Below are positions 16,059-25,775 of a stretch of 64,000 nucleotides of DNA, piece after piece. The notes under the pieces are model-generated. The model was given only the letters and a program-made list of their open reading frames with translations. It was not told the DNA's origin and made no database searches. The stretch comes from Streptomyces sennicomposti (GTDB taxonomy: Bacteria > Actinomycetota > Actinomycetes > Streptomycetales > Streptomycetaceae). The first letter of the stretch is position 1. Every line of letters begins with the position of its first letter. Made by a program: the position numbers and the translations under genes. The DNA lies in contig NZ_JAIOAB010000002.1 in the NCBI RefSeq assembly GCF_019890635.1, positions 186,001 to 250,000 on the forward strand, written 5' to 3'.

Positions 16059-18418
16059 CGGTCGTCTTCTTTCCGCTCGCTGCCTGGTCCGGTGCCGGGC
16101 GGGGGAGGGGCGGAGCTGCTGCCGGGCGGGCGGGGGGTGTTTGGGGCGCCGGGTGCGGCGGGGCCGGGCAGGGAGGCCAGGAAGTCGTCCAGGCTCCAGC
16201 CTGCGCCGCGGGCGGTCTCGGGTGTGTCGAAGAGGTCTGCGGCGGGGCGGTCCAGGCAGCGGAAGGGGCGCACGGAGCCGGGGTCCAGGGGCGGCAGGCC
16301 GTCGGCGTAGGGCTTGGCGGGAGCGGGCGGCGCGGGGCGGGGGTCTGCGGCCGGTGCGCGCGGGCTCGGTCTGGCCGCGGCGGGTGAGGGCCCGGCGGCC
16401 AGGTTGCGCAGCAGTTGGGCGGTGGCCCGGGTGATGGCGGCTTCGTCACGGCGGCTGCCGCCGGCGGCGAGGTGGAGGCGCAGGGCCTCGGACCAGGTTT
16501 CTTCGGTCCACCGGTCGTTGAGGAGCCGGCGGTGGATGAAGGGCACCTCGACCCACGGGTCGGCGCCCGGTTCGGCCCGGTGGTTGAACAGCCAGGCGAC
16601 GTCGGGGCGGTCGGGGCAGTAGTGGACCTCCCAGCGGCCCTGCTGCGTTGTGATGCCGGACGGCCCGTGGAAGAGGTCCAGCTTGCCCCGGTCCAGGTTG
16701 TAGGTGCGGTTGTTGATCTGGAAGCCCTTGCGGCTGACGCGGACCCATACCGCGGGCAGGAGTTTGCGGTTCTCCTGCGCGCTCAGCGCGGTGGACCGGT
16801 AGCCGCGCAGGGAGATCAGCGCCGCGTACATCTGGTTGGGGGTCAGGCGCAGTCCGGGGGTGAAGGGGGAGCGCAGCGCGGTGTGGGGGGTCTGCTGCCA
16901 GTGCAGGACCACCCACTGCTCGAACAGTTCCTGCAGTTCGCTGATGGTCCACAGGGGCTGCTTGCGGACGCGTTTGCCGCGCAGGTCCAGGCGGTGGTGG
17001 GTGTAGGAGGCGAGGTACTGGCTGAAGCCGGTCTTCACCGCCCGCATGGCGCGCTCGACGACGGCCTTGTCGACGGCGGTGCGCAGCCGTGCCTCGCGCA
17101 CCTCGATGCCCAGGGAGTGGCAGGCGCGGGTGAAGTCCTGGGAGATGAATGGCGAGCCGTGGTCGATGACGAGTGTCTCGGGCTTGATGACGGGCCGGGC
17201 GGCGGAGCCGGCGAAGCGGGGGTCGGCCGCCAGGAGGTCTTCGAAGGGGAGGTCGGAGCCCTCCATGAAGGTTTCCGGCGCCCAGCCCGGGCGGGCGGGC
17301 AGCGGGGCGGTGGTCTGGGCGACGACCTGCATGGTGTCGAAGGAGCGGGTGGCCCGTCCGGCGGCCCAGCGGCCCGTTCCGCCGGTGCGGCCGGTGCGCT
17401 TGGGCACGAGGAGGGAGCCCACGATGCTGCGGGTGGCCACGTCGACGGCGATGGTGAGTTCCACGGAGATGCCCCGGCCGTCGTCGCCCAGGACGAGGAC
17501 GTCCAGTCCGGTGGTGTCGATCTGCACCAGTTCCCCGGGCCAGCGGGCCCAGGTCGCCCGCCGGGCTCCGGGCCGCCCTGCGGAGACGGCGGGGCCGGCC
17601 GCGTGGCGGGCCGCGGCGTCGTGCGCGTTGTGCGCGGTGATCCCGAGCTTCTCCAGCAGCCGGTAGTACGTCGCCGTGCTGATCGCCAGCCCCCGGGCGG
17701 TCTCCGGGTCGGCGAGCAGGTCCCCGTAGCGGGCCCGGACGGTCTGCTGTACCCGGTCGATCAGCCGGGACAGGGTTCCCGGGGACAGGCCCCTCTCGCG
17801 TTCGTCGTCCAGGATCTCCCACACGAGGTCGACCACCCGCGCATCGACGCGCCCGTGCGGGGCCGTACTGCGCAGGCTGCGCCGGTCGACCAGGCCGATC
17901 AGGCCGTCCCTGCGCCAGGCCGCGCACTTTCGTTCCACGGTGGCCGCGGACACCGGGGTCCCGGACAGCGTCAGCTGGTCGGCTTTGGCCTGGTAGCGCT
18001 GGCGCAGGGTGCGCCGCCGCGGGTCGAAGGCAGGCCGGGGCTGGCTGGTGGCGGCGACGTTCGGGGCCTGCTGGTGCAGGACCTCCTTGACGTGCCGCTC
18101 CCACACCAGGGCCGCCTTGCGCACATCCTTCGGCAGCGCACGGAACTCGCCTGCGCGGCCGGACAGCGCACTGCGCGGCGCCGCCCGGTCGAGCACGGCG
18201 AAGTCGGGGGCCGAAGTCACGGCCGTCTGCAGGATGATCAGCGGCTCTGCCGGCTGTGCGGGTTCGGCCGGCTGCGCGGTGTCGAGGAACAGACGCGGCC
18301 CGTGGAAGGCGGTGACGTGCCAGGAGGCGCCGCGGAAGCGGATGGTGTCCCCCACCGCCAGGGTGTCGGCAGCGGCGGGCGCCCCGGCGCCTGCGGCGCG
18401 CGCCGAAGCCGAGGTCAC
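16055..18418 (-). CDS. tnsB: TnsB-like DDE transposase
   Basis: 787 residues, start ATG 18418 overlapping the TnsA-like stop. A retroviral-integrase-type core is intact: ELVQIDTTGLDV (first Asp), ETLVIDHGSPFIS (second Asp) and DKAVVERAMRAVKTGF (Glu). It is preceded by winged-helix DNA-binding regions (KCAAWRRDGLIGLVDRR) and followed by a Mu-transposase C-terminal barrel (WEVHYCPDRPDVAWLFNHR). TnsB binds the transposon ends and joins 3' ends to target. The C-terminal tail is Pro/Ala-rich with low complexity, as in partner-binding tails. Confidence 0.88.
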   Translation of the reverse strand: MTSASARAAGAGAPAAADTLAVGDTIRFRGASWHVTAFHGPRLFLDTAQPAEPAQPAEPLIILQTAVTSAPDFAVLDRAAPRSALSGRAGEFRALPKDVRKAALVWERHVKEVLHQQAPNVAATSQPRPAFDPRRRTLRQRYQAKADQLTLSGTPVSAATVERKCAAWRRDGLIGLVDRRSLRSTAPHGRVDARVVDLVWEILDDERERGLSPGTLSRLIDRVQQTVRARYGDLLADPETARGLAISTATYYRLLEKLGITAHNAHDAAARHAAGPAVSAGRPGARRATWARWPGELVQIDTTGLDVLVLGDDGRGISVELTIAVDVATRSIVGSLLVPKRTGRTGGTGRWAAGRATRSFDTMQVVAQTTAPLPARPGWAPETFMEGSDLPFEDLLAADPRFAGSAARPVIKPETLVIDHGSPFISQDFTRACHSLGIEVREARLRTAVDKAVVERAMRAVKTGFSQYLASYTHHRLDLRGKRVRKQPLWTISELQELFEQWVVLHWQQTPHTALRSPFTPGLRLTPNQMYAALISLRGYRSTALSAQENRKLLPAVWVRVSRKGFQINNRTYNLDRGKLDLFHGPSGITTQQGRWEVHYCPDRPDVAWLFNHRAEPGADPWVEVPFIHRRLLNDRWTEETWSEALRLHLAAGGSRRDEAAITRATAQLLRNLAAGPSPAAARPSPRAPAADPRPAPPAPAKPYADGLPPLDPGSVRPFRCLDRPAADLFDTPETARGAGWSLDDFLASLPGPAAPGAPNTPRPPGSSSAPPPPGTGPGSERKEDDR

Positions 18419-19200
18419 CTGTCCTCACCCTGCCATGCCGCCGATGACGGGGTGAGAGGGACACTCATGTCGGTGTGCAGGTGCCGTGCCCAGATCAGGT
18501 GGTAGGCCAGGTCCACCCCCACGTGCGGGGGCAGGGCGGCGGCGCGTACCGCGCAGCGGATGGTGCGCGGTGAGGCGAACTGCCGGGCCAGCAGCCGGGC
18601 CTGTTCCTCCTGAAGCCACCGCGGGCTGCGGGCGGCGTAGAGGAGCTGGAGGTTGTCCAGTTCCACCCCGGTGGGGGGTTCCATAACCCGGACCTGCCAG
18701 CCGGCTGCCGCCGCAGCCACCGCCAGCACCTCCTGCTCGGCCTGCCACCGGCCGGTGGGCTGTTCCGGCTTGACGCAGATCACCTCGCGCCGCCCGCCGC
18801 GCAGAGCGACGAACGCCGGCCGCAGGCGGTGGCGGCGCCCCTGGCGGCTCCAGCGCAGCTCCATCGGCGCCGCGCTGCGCAGTCCCACCGCGGGATCGCG
18901 GTCCAGGAGGATGGCGCAGTGCTGCTGCCGCAGCGAGCCGCAGGCCAGCAACTGGTCGGTGGCCGAGGCCCACGCGTTGGTGACGAACGACTGCCGTCCC
19001 GGGTAGGGCACAGGCTGCTCCAGTGGTGCCAGTTCCTCGAACGGCACTTCGCCGGCCTGTGCCACCGGGTGTTCGCGCTGCCGTCCGAACCGGTCGAGGT
19101 AGCGGACTGCGATCTCGCCTGCACTGACCAGGCCCCCTGGCACGTCCGTCCCCTTCGCCTCTTCGCGGCAGCCCGCACGGCGCGTGCCCCGCCCCAGCAT
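18415..19200 (-). CDS. TnsA-like endonuclease subunit lacking catalytic residues
   Basis: 261 residues (the start could be internal). Position between TniQ and TnsB, and the pattern CAILLDRDPAVGLRSAAPME then RHRLRPAFVALRGGRREVIC, align with actinobacterial TnsA (usually ESWLERD..LLDFDP and HxPDFxV..ExK). In this copy the first Glu is absent (GSLRQQH), the Asp of the PDF block is Ala (RPAFVA), and the ExK strand reads CVK. It would not cut 5' strands by the usual mechanism, so the element may transpose replicatively or use it as a scaffold. Family call moderate. Confidence 0.6.
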   Translation of the reverse strand: MLGRGTRRAGCREEAKGTDVPGGLVSAGEIAVRYLDRFGRQREHPVAQAGEVPFEELAPLEQPVPYPGRQSFVTNAWASATDQLLACGSLRQQHCAILLDRDPAVGLRSAAPMELRWSRQGRRHRLRPAFVALRGGRREVICVKPEQPTGRWQAEQEVLAVAAAAAGWQVRVMEPPTGVELDNLQLLYAARSPRWLQEEQARLLARQFASPRTIRCAVRAAALPPHVGVDLAYHLIWARHLHTDMSVPLTPSSAAWQGEDR

Positions 19201-19306
19201 CCAGGCACCGGCAGGGCCGACGCAGCCGTAACCGCCTTCACCCCACGATCGGGGGAGCCAGACGCAAGCGCGTGCGAAAAACGGTGCGCTGCTGGGAGCC
19301 GGCGGC

Positions 19307-20341
19307 TCATACGGCGGCGAACGGGTCGCTCCAGTCCCAGGGCAGACAGCAGCGATCCTCCAGCGATGCCTGGTTCTCGTCGTCGCGGTGGACCAGCGCC
19401 GTCACCGGCCGCCGCCGGCCGCCGGCCTCGTCATCCCCTGCGGCCGGCGCGCACCGCTGGTGCCGGTCGAGCCACTCGGCCACCGGGACCTGCCACCTGC
19501 CCGGCGTCAGCGCGAGCGTGTCCGCCAGCTGGGCCAGTTCGGCCATCAGCCGGGACTCGGCCGCAGCCCAGGGCCCGCCGGGCCCGGCCGCGCGCCGCTG
19601 CTCGTAGCGCAGCAGCGCCCGGGCCACCTCCAGCGCCTCCGGATACACCAGTAGCCACGCCGTCTCGACGTCTGCGGGCTGCAGTCCGGCCCGGCCGGCC
19701 CGTTCGATCCAGCGGGGGGTGAACGGGTCGCGCCGCCACCACCAGCCGGTCAGGGCGAAGGCGTCCGCGACCAGCACCGCCCCACCCGGCCCGAACCGCC
19801 GCTCGAGCCGGCCCCGCCCGCGGTGCGCGCGCACCGACTCCGGCAGCCGGGCCAGGTCCACGCCGCCCGGACCGCCCTGACGTACGTGGGTGAACCGGCC
19901 GTGCCGCTCGCAGATCCTCCATCGGTCCGGCCACACCAGCCACACCTCGCCCCAGTGCCCGCCCCGCGCCGCCGCGCACAGTCCGCAGGCCGGCACCAGA
20001 TAGTGCGCCAGCGGCCGCCACGGCCATTCCCACCGCGGCTGCTCGCCCGGCAGGAGGTGCGGCTCACGCAGGTGCGGCAGGGCCCACCGCAGCCGCGCAG
20101 ACGGCACGCCCAGCAGCTGCGCGAGCCGGTCGGCTGCCGCACGGCTCAAGAACACCTCGGCCAGATGCGGCTGCAGGGCCTGCTGCCCATCCGGCCCCTC
20201 ACCCAGCTCATCGAGCAGGAAACCGACCCCCACTCCCTGAGCCCCGGCCACCCGCCACAACAACGAGCAGGTCGACTCGTGCGCCACGAAACGAACCGGC
20301 CGCCGCGGCAAGCTCCGTGCCCACACCGCGCTTCCCAACAC
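19307..20341 (-). CDS. tniQ: TniQ-family target-selection protein
   Basis: About 344 residues from GTG 20341 (an upstream start at 20494 would add 51 low-complexity Arg-rich residues). After SLPRRPVRFVAHESTCSLLW, which matches the TniQ opening (LP..P..GES..S), there is a zinc-ribbon with CGLC and, 30 residues later, CERHG, as in TniQ/TnsD. Helical C-terminal domain. TniQ recruits TnsC to target sites in Tn7/Tn5053-like elements. It heads the leftward TnsA-B-C cluster, about 100 bases from the next gene, and is divergent from the large helicase. Confidence 0.75.
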   Translation of the reverse strand: MLGSAVWARSLPRRPVRFVAHESTCSLLWRVAGAQGVGVGFLLDELGEGPDGQQALQPHLAEVFLSRAAADRLAQLLGVPSARLRWALPHLREPHLLPGEQPRWEWPWRPLAHYLVPACGLCAAARGGHWGEVWLVWPDRWRICERHGRFTHVRQGGPGGVDLARLPESVRAHRGRGRLERRFGPGGAVLVADAFALTGWWWRRDPFTPRWIERAGRAGLQPADVETAWLLVYPEALEVARALLRYEQRRAAGPGGPWAAAESRLMAELAQLADTLALTPGRWQVPVAEWLDRHQRCAPAAGDDEAGGRRRPVTALVHRDDENQASLEDRCCLPWDWSDPFAAV

Positions 20342-20638
20342 CGTGCCCCCGCCCCGGGCCCCGAGCAGGTGGTCACGGCGCCACCCGACCGCACAGCCCC
20401 GTCTCCCGTCCCCGCGTTTTGCCCGGCCACCTCTCCAGCGGCGCCGCGCAGCCGCCCGGCCCGTGACGATCAAAGCCCGCGCGGCACTGCGCACTCGCGT
20501 TCCCTACCACGGCGCGCCCTGTTCCCGCCGGAGGGTTCACCCTCTGGGGTGAGGGGGCCCGAGGAAGCGTCCCGCGCCGCGCGCCCGTGCGCATCCTGCC
20601 CCTGGAAGCGTCATCAACTCGAGCCCAGGGAGCGTCCT

Positions 20639-23600
20639 GTGCTGCACGACCTGTCTGCCAGGCGCCTGCCCAGCGAACTGTGGGCGCGCCAGCGCGCCGC
20701 GGCGGACAGCGTCCTCAACGACTTCGCCATGGGCCGGCCGCGGGTGCAGGTCATCATGCCGTGCGGCACGGGAAAGACCCATCTCGCCGTCCACATCGCC
20801 CACGAAGTCGCCCCCGACAGCCGCACGCTGACCGTGATGCCGACCCTGGAACTGCTCAACCAGACCGCCCGCGTCTGGCACACCTCCGGCCGGGGCGGCC
20901 ACTACCTCGGTGTGTGCTCCGACAAGCAGACCAGCGAACCCCTCCTGAGCGGCGTGCTCACCATGACAGGAGACCCGGCCCGGCTGGCCGCCGCCATACG
21001 CGCCGCCGACGGGCCCGTCAGTGTCTTCGCCACCTACGCCTCACTGCCCAAACTCGTAGAGGCCCACCGGCGCCACCTGCTGCCGCGCTGGGACATCGCG
21101 ATCGTCGACGAGGCCCACCGCACCGCCGGCGCCCGCGGCAAACCGTGGGCCGTCATCCACGACGACGACGCCATCCCAGCCCGCCACCGGCTCTACCTCA
21201 CCGCCACACCCCGCATCTGGGACGTCAACCGCGGCATCACCACCGAGCCGATCGCCTCCATGGACGACCCCGATCTCTACGGCCGCATCGCCTACCGCTA
21301 CTCACTGGCCGAAGCCATCCACGAAGGACGGCTCGCCGACTACCGCATCGCCGCCCCCGAAATCCACAACCCGCAGCTGCACGCCTTCCTGGCCGGGCGC
21401 ACACGCAAGGGGGCCCGCCGCACCCCCCAGGCCGACGCCATGCGCGTGGCGGCAGCCCAGCTGGCCCTGCTCAAAGCACGCGAAGATCACGCGATTCGCC
21501 GCGCGGTCGTCTTCAGCCGCAGCATCATCCAAAGCGAGGCCTTCGCCGAAACCTTGCCCGAAACCGCCGCCGCCATCCCCGGCGGCCACGCCGAGAACCT
21601 GTGGGCCGCCAGCGTCCACTCCCGCAACAGCCGCACTGCACGGCGAGAGCGCCTGGCACGCTTCGCCCGCCCCCCGCAAGACACGCGCGAGGGACGGCTG
21701 GCGGAGCTGAGCGTGCTGTGCAACGTCCGCCTGTGCGTCGAAGGCGTCGACTTCCCGCTGGCCGACTCCGTGCTCTTCGCCGACCCCAAGCAGAGCACCA
21801 TCGACATCGTCCAGGCGATCGGCCGCGCGCTGCGCATCGGCCCCGGCATGAACAAGATCTCCACCCTGGTCATCCCCGTATTCTTCGGGCCCGGGCAACG
21901 CGCCGAGGAAGCGGCGTTCGGCACCCCGTACCACCTGCTGCACCAGGTCATGATCGCCCTCAAGGCGTACGACGAGCACTACTTCTACCGCCTGCCCGTC
22001 CGCGGCCCCCGGCTGCTGCTGCCCGCACCCGCTTCCGCCGTCCGGCCCGCACGCGCCCCGGAGATCGCCCCGCACCTGATGCTGCGGATCATGGAACCGG
22101 AGCCCGACGTCTGGGAGACCGGGATGGCCTGCGCGCAGGCATTCTTCGACGCCCACGGACACCTGGACGTCCCCAGCAACCACATCACCCCCGACGGCTT
22201 CCACTTGGGCTGCTGGCTCGGCTACCAGCGCGCCCTCAAAGCCGCCGGGAACCTCTCCGCGGTCCGCGTCGCCGCGCTGGCCACCTGCAACATGCCCTGG
22301 CCGCACCCCAAGGACAGTACCGAGAGCTTCCTGGACATCGCCCACGCCTACGCCCGCGAACACGGCCACCTGCTCCCCGAACCGGCTCAGGCCTATAAGG
22401 GCCGCCCCCTGGGCGAGTGGCTCGCCGAGCAGCGCCGCCAGGCAGCCGACGGCACCCTGCCCGCCCCCTACCAGCGCGCCCTGAAGGACATCGACCGCTG
22501 GTGGAACCCCACCTGGCCCGAACACTGGCAGCGCATGTGCGCCCGCGCCCGCAGCCACGGCGACACCCTGGCCCTCTGGGCCGGCCCACTGCCGGCCGAC
22601 GCGGACCCCGTCACCCGCTGGCTGGACGAGCAGTTCGACGCCTTCCCCGCCCTCGCCAAGGGCCAGCAGGCACAACTGGCCGCACTGCCGCTGCAGCGCG
22701 ACCCCCTGGCCCTCGCACTGCGCCGCCCCCTCGGCAGCCAGGCCACCGCCCACGCCCACGGCCTGCGCGCCGCCCGGCGCTTCTACCGCAGCCACCAGCA
22801 CCTGCGCGTCCCGGCCCACTACGCCGACGAACACGCCCACCCCCGTTTCCCCCTGGGCCAGTGGATCGCCGACCTGCGCACGCTCGCCGGCGCGGGCCGC
22901 CTCAGCCGCGAAGAGATCGACTCCGTCGAAGCCCTGGCCATGGAATGGGTTCCCGGACTCCAGTGCGACAGCATCCCGGCCACACTGCCCGGGACATCCA
23001 CGGACACCACCCCCGAGGCCGGCGACACCACCACCGGCGAGCACCGGCCCGCCCAGCCGCCGCAGCCGGACGCCGCCGAAGCGCCCGAAATCGATCAGGA
23101 GTTCTGGCTCGCGAGCGGCGAACCGCGGCCCGCCCATCTGCCCGACGTCATCCTCAACGGCGGCCGGCGCATGCTACTGAGCATGCCGGCCGGGGCAGGC
23201 AAGACCATGACGGCAGCGAAAGCGGTCCACCGGACCGCGAGCGCCTCATGCCTGGTCCTCGGCCCCGACCTGCGCTACCTCCACCATGTGGCCAAGACCT
23301 GGCGCATGGTCCGGCGAGGACCGCTCGCCGCGATCAACATGCGGCCCACCCACAGCGGCAAGGCGGGCGACAGCCTGGCCAGCGCCGGCCAACTGGCACA
23401 CTGGATGGCACTGCAACCCCCCGGCGCCCTCGTCCTGGCCCGCTACTGCGACGCCGGGCTCATCGCCAAGAGCCACCGCGACCACCACCTGCCGCCCTGG
23501 GAACACCTGGTCATCGAGGAAGCCCACCGCACCGCCGAAGGCGTCATCGGCCCAGACCATCCACACGCCGTGATCCACTACGACGACGGCATCCTCGCCT

Positions 23601-24262
23601 ACAACCGCCTCTACCTGACGGCCACGCCCCGCATCCCCCGCGAACTGGCTCCCGCAGAAGGCCGAAAAGATGTCACCTGGGCCGTGGACATGCCGGCCCA
23701 ACCGATCTTCGGCACCCACCACCCCGGCGTGGAACGCCCCAAACTCGTGGACAAAGGGCTGCTCAGCCCCTACCAGGTGATGCGGATTCGCGTGCCCGAA
23801 CCGCCCGGATTCCCCCTCTGGCGCGCCCAGGCCGTCGGAGCGGCCCACCTCATCGAACAGCACCGCCTGCGCCGCGTGGTGGCCGTACTCGAGAACAAGA
23901 AACAGGCCGAAGCCTTCGCCTGCCAGCTGGCCGTGCGCATGCTCGACGCGGAGATCCTCACGTCCGGGGAGGGGGCCGTACCCTACGCGCACGGCCAGCC
24001 GGTCATCCGGTGCCAGCGCGCGACGGACCCCATGCCCTCCGACCTCGACGCCATCGTGCTCCCCTCGCCCCACTACATCGCGACGGACCTGGTCAACGCA
24101 CTCTCGCCCCTGATGGGCCAGCACGTACAACGCGCCGCGCAGACAGTGATCATCATCCCTGAGCCCATCTCCCCGCACGAGGACGACACATCAACCCTTT
24201 CCTGGGTGCTGCGTCGCATCGGGGCGGCTCTGTGGGCGCACAACCCGGCCGGCATCCCGTGA
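20639..24262 (+). CDS. Large protein with two SF2 helicase modules and helicase-associated repeats
   Basis: 1207 residues from GTG 20639 with AGGGAG upstream; earlier in-frame codons only mirror tniQ. Module 1 has Walker A IMPCGTGKTHLA (about 40), VDEAHRTAG (about 157), YLTATPRIW, and motif V/VI EGVDFPLADS and QAIGRALRIG (about 393). Residues 480-760 hold helicase-associated repeats (WETGMACAQAFFDAHGHLDV and similar). Module 2 has a second Walker A MPAGAGKTMT (about 850), IEEAHRTAEG (about 960) and YLTATPRIP, but a weak C-terminal RecA half. Such proteins are frequent near Streptomyces chromosome ends and plasmids. A link to the Tn7-like element is suggested only by adjacency. Confidence 0.8.
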   Translation: MLHDLSARRLPSELWARQRAAADSVLNDFAMGRPRVQVIMPCGTGKTHLAVHIAHEVAPDSRTLTVMPTLELLNQTARVWHTSGRGGHYLGVCSDKQTSEPLLSGVLTMTGDPARLAAAIRAADGPVSVFATYASLPKLVEAHRRHLLPRWDIAIVDEAHRTAGARGKPWAVIHDDDAIPARHRLYLTATPRIWDVNRGITTEPIASMDDPDLYGRIAYRYSLAEAIHEGRLADYRIAAPEIHNPQLHAFLAGRTRKGARRTPQADAMRVAAAQLALLKAREDHAIRRAVVFSRSIIQSEAFAETLPETAAAIPGGHAENLWAASVHSRNSRTARRERLARFARPPQDTREGRLAELSVLCNVRLCVEGVDFPLADSVLFADPKQSTIDIVQAIGRALRIGPGMNKISTLVIPVFFGPGQRAEEAAFGTPYHLLHQVMIALKAYDEHYFYRLPVRGPRLLLPAPASAVRPARAPEIAPHLMLRIMEPEPDVWETGMACAQAFFDAHGHLDVPSNHITPDGFHLGCWLGYQRALKAAGNLSAVRVAALATCNMPWPHPKDSTESFLDIAHAYAREHGHLLPEPAQAYKGRPLGEWLAEQRRQAADGTLPAPYQRALKDIDRWWNPTWPEHWQRMCARARSHGDTLALWAGPLPADADPVTRWLDEQFDAFPALAKGQQAQLAALPLQRDPLALALRRPLGSQATAHAHGLRAARRFYRSHQHLRVPAHYADEHAHPRFPLGQWIADLRTLAGAGRLSREEIDSVEALAMEWVPGLQCDSIPATLPGTSTDTTPEAGDTTTGEHRPAQPPQPDAAEAPEIDQEFWLASGEPRPAHLPDVILNGGRRMLLSMPAGAGKTMTAAKAVHRTASASCLVLGPDLRYLHHVAKTWRMVRRGPLAAINMRPTHSGKAGDSLASAGQLAHWMALQPPGALVLARYCDAGLIAKSHRDHHLPPWEHLVIEEAHRTAEGVIGPDHPHAVIHYDDGILAYNRLYLTATPRIPRELAPAEGRKDVTWAVDMPAQPIFGTHHPGVERPKLVDKGLLSPYQVMRIRVPEPPGFPLWRAQAVGAAHLIEQHRLRRVVAVLENKKQAEAFACQLAVRMLDAEILTSGEGAVPYAHGQPVIRCQRATDPMPSDLDAIVLPSPHYIATDLVNALSPLMGQHVQRAAQTVIIIPEPISPHEDDTSTLSWVLRRIGAALWAHNPAGIP

Positions 24263-24542
24263 ACCCCCTGCCACGGCACGGCCTCGCCCCGCAGCGGCAC
24301 GGCCAGGACAAGCGGCACGGCCGGGAGATTGCCTGTGCCGTCCGTGACGGACAGGGCGGAACTCATGGGACAGGTGACCCGCTGGTCGCGGAGCGGGTGG
24401 CACCGGGGGCTGCGGGCCGGCCCCAGGGGGCACGTAACCGGGTCCGCCGGCGGCACGGTGCGAGGCGGTTGTGCGCTCTGTCTGAGCCTTCTCTGCCGGA
24501 CGGCGGTCCGACCGGGGCGGCGCGGGCACCGTTGGCGAGTCG

Positions 24543-24875
24543 CTAGTCCTGGGGGGCGTACATGATGACAGCCATGCCGATGAGGCAGATAGCGGCTCCG
24601 ATCAGGTCCCAGCGTCCGGGCCGGTACCCGTCGGCGATCATGCCCCAGGCCAGCGATCCGGCGACGAACACACCGCCGTACGCGGCCAGGACCCGGCCGA
24701 AGGCCGCGTCGGGCTGCAGCGTGGCGACGAAGCCGTAGATGCCCAGGGCGATGACGCCCAGGCCGACCCACAGGACGCCTTTGTGTTCCCGGACGCCTTG
24801 CCACACCAGCCAGGCGCCGCCGATCTCGAAGAGTGCGGCGAGGACGAACAAAGCGACGGAGCGGGCTACGAGCAT
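24543..24875 (-). CDS. YnfA/UPF0060 small membrane protein
   Basis: 110 residues with four predicted transmembrane helices. [20 protein letters not shown] and [19 protein letters not shown] match the YnfA family, which is related to small multidrug-resistance transporters. It follows the MerR gene at 24908-25669 on the same strand with a 32-base gap, so it is probably co-transcribed and induced with it. Its cargo is unknown; the context suggests metal or toxic cation efflux. Confidence 0.85.
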   Translation of the reverse strand: MLVARSVALFVLAALFEIGGAWLVWQGVREHKGVLWVGLGVIALGIYGFVATLQPDAAFGRVLAAYGGVFVAGSLAWGMIADGYRPGRWDLIGAAICLIGMAVIMYAPQD

Positions 24876-24907
24876 GGCGGGGGCGTTCTCATCTCTGGAC
24901 GGCGGAG

Positions 24908-25669
24908 TCAGGGCGTCGGCGTGAACAACTCAGCCAGTATTGTTGCGCCTTGCTCGGGCGAGCGGACTTCCAGGTGCATCGAAGGGCCGTCGAGCTGGAT
25001 GCGGAAGTCGTAGAAGGGGCAGCACTGCTGCTCGGCGACGGCGAGCTCGGTGAGGGTGGCAGCACGATCGATGGGCACGGTGAGGCGCAGACCGTCGTCG
25101 ATGGCTTCGGGCGTGCTCCCGGAGAGGGCCACGTGCCAGCGCTTGGCGCGTTCACCCAGCGAGGAGGAGGCGAGGCTGCACGCCACGGGGGAGGAGCGCC
25201 ATCGAGGAGTGTCCTCGTCCGCGGTCGCGGCGTCCTCGTCTTCTTCCGGGGGCCCCGGTTCCACGCTGGTGACGGCGTCGCACGCGGGGTCGCACGGGCC
25301 GGTCCGGGAGGGGAGCCCGTCGAGTCGTCCGACCACCGTGCGCAGCGTCGCGATGAAGGCGCCCAAGCCGGTGATGTGCTGCTGGGCCTCTTCGATACGC
25401 GTGTCCAGGCGGGAGCGCAGTTCTGTCTTGACGTCGACGCAGTCACCGTCGTCCCGGATCTTCAGCAGGTCAGCGATTTCCTCAAGGGGCAGGCCGAGCT
25501 GCTTGGCCGTGGCGATGAAGGCAAGCCGTTCCACCGCGTCCTCGCCGTAGAGCCGGTACCCGTGAGTGCTCCGGGCGGCCGGGAGGAGGCCGATCTTCTC
25601 GTAGAACCGCAGTGTGCTGGGGCGCAGTCCCGTGCGCTCGGCAAGCTGGGAGATCAGCATGGTGCTCAC
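24908..25669 (-). CDS. MerR-family metal-type regulator with extra C-terminal domain
   Basis: 253 residues from GTG 25669 (or ATG 25660). The helix-turn-helix head is [20 protein letters not shown], followed by a dimerisation helix. Cysteines occur at GDCVDV (about 96) and in GPCDPAC, as in MerR-type metal sensors. A C-terminal domain ends [16 protein letters not shown], with a Cys pair that may add a metal site. Its own promoter (25678-25708) has the 19-bp spacer and dyad expected for MerR activation. The YnfA gene follows. Confidence 0.8.
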   Translation of the reverse strand: MSTMLISQLAERTGLRPSTLRFYEKIGLLPAARSTHGYRLYGEDAVERLAFIATAKQLGLPLEEIADLLKIRDDGDCVDVKTELRSRLDTRIEEAQQHITGLGAFIATLRTVVGRLDGLPSRTGPCDPACDAVTSVEPGPPEEDEDAATADEDTPRWRSSPVACSLASSSLGERAKRWHVALSGSTPEAIDDGLRLTVPIDRAATLTELAVAEQQCCPFYDFRIQLDGPSMHLEVRSPEQGATILAELFTPTP

Positions 25670-25677
25670 GGGAGGAA

Positions 25678-25708
25678 CCGTAGACCTTCAAGTCGTCTTG
25701 AAGGTCAA
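25678..25708 (-). promoter_or_regulatory. MerR-type promoter of the merR-ynfA unit
   Basis: Read leftward: -35 TTGACC at 25708-25703, a 19-base spacer, then -10 CTACGG at 25683-25678. The spacer region contains a 10-bp perfect dyad, arms GACCTTCAAG and CTTGAAGGTC (25683-25706, centre TCGT). An overlong spacer with a central dyad is the signature of MerR-activated promoters. The expected transcription start almost coincides with the gene start, so the mRNA may be leaderless. Confidence 0.7.
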
Positions 25709-25775
25709 ATCCGGCTGCACCGCATCCCACCCGGCGGTCCCGGCCGTTCACGGCAGCGGTCGACCGGTAGGGGGA

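Noticed and set aside
16415-18505. 696-codon plus-strand frame opposite tnsB
   Set aside because: Antisense to an intact DDE transposase, repetitive Gly/Val/Asp composition and no recognisable domain.
19823-20638. Upstream extension of the large helicase frame
   Set aside because: It mirrors the opposite-strand tniQ gene and is Pro/Arg-rich. The helicase homology begins right after GTG 20639, which has a ribosome site.
25683-25706. Possible SoxR box
   Set aside because: SoxR boxes centre on CCTCAAG-type arms and SoxR needs a four-cysteine Fe-S motif. The dyad and the adjacent MerR protein fit a metal-type MerR instead.
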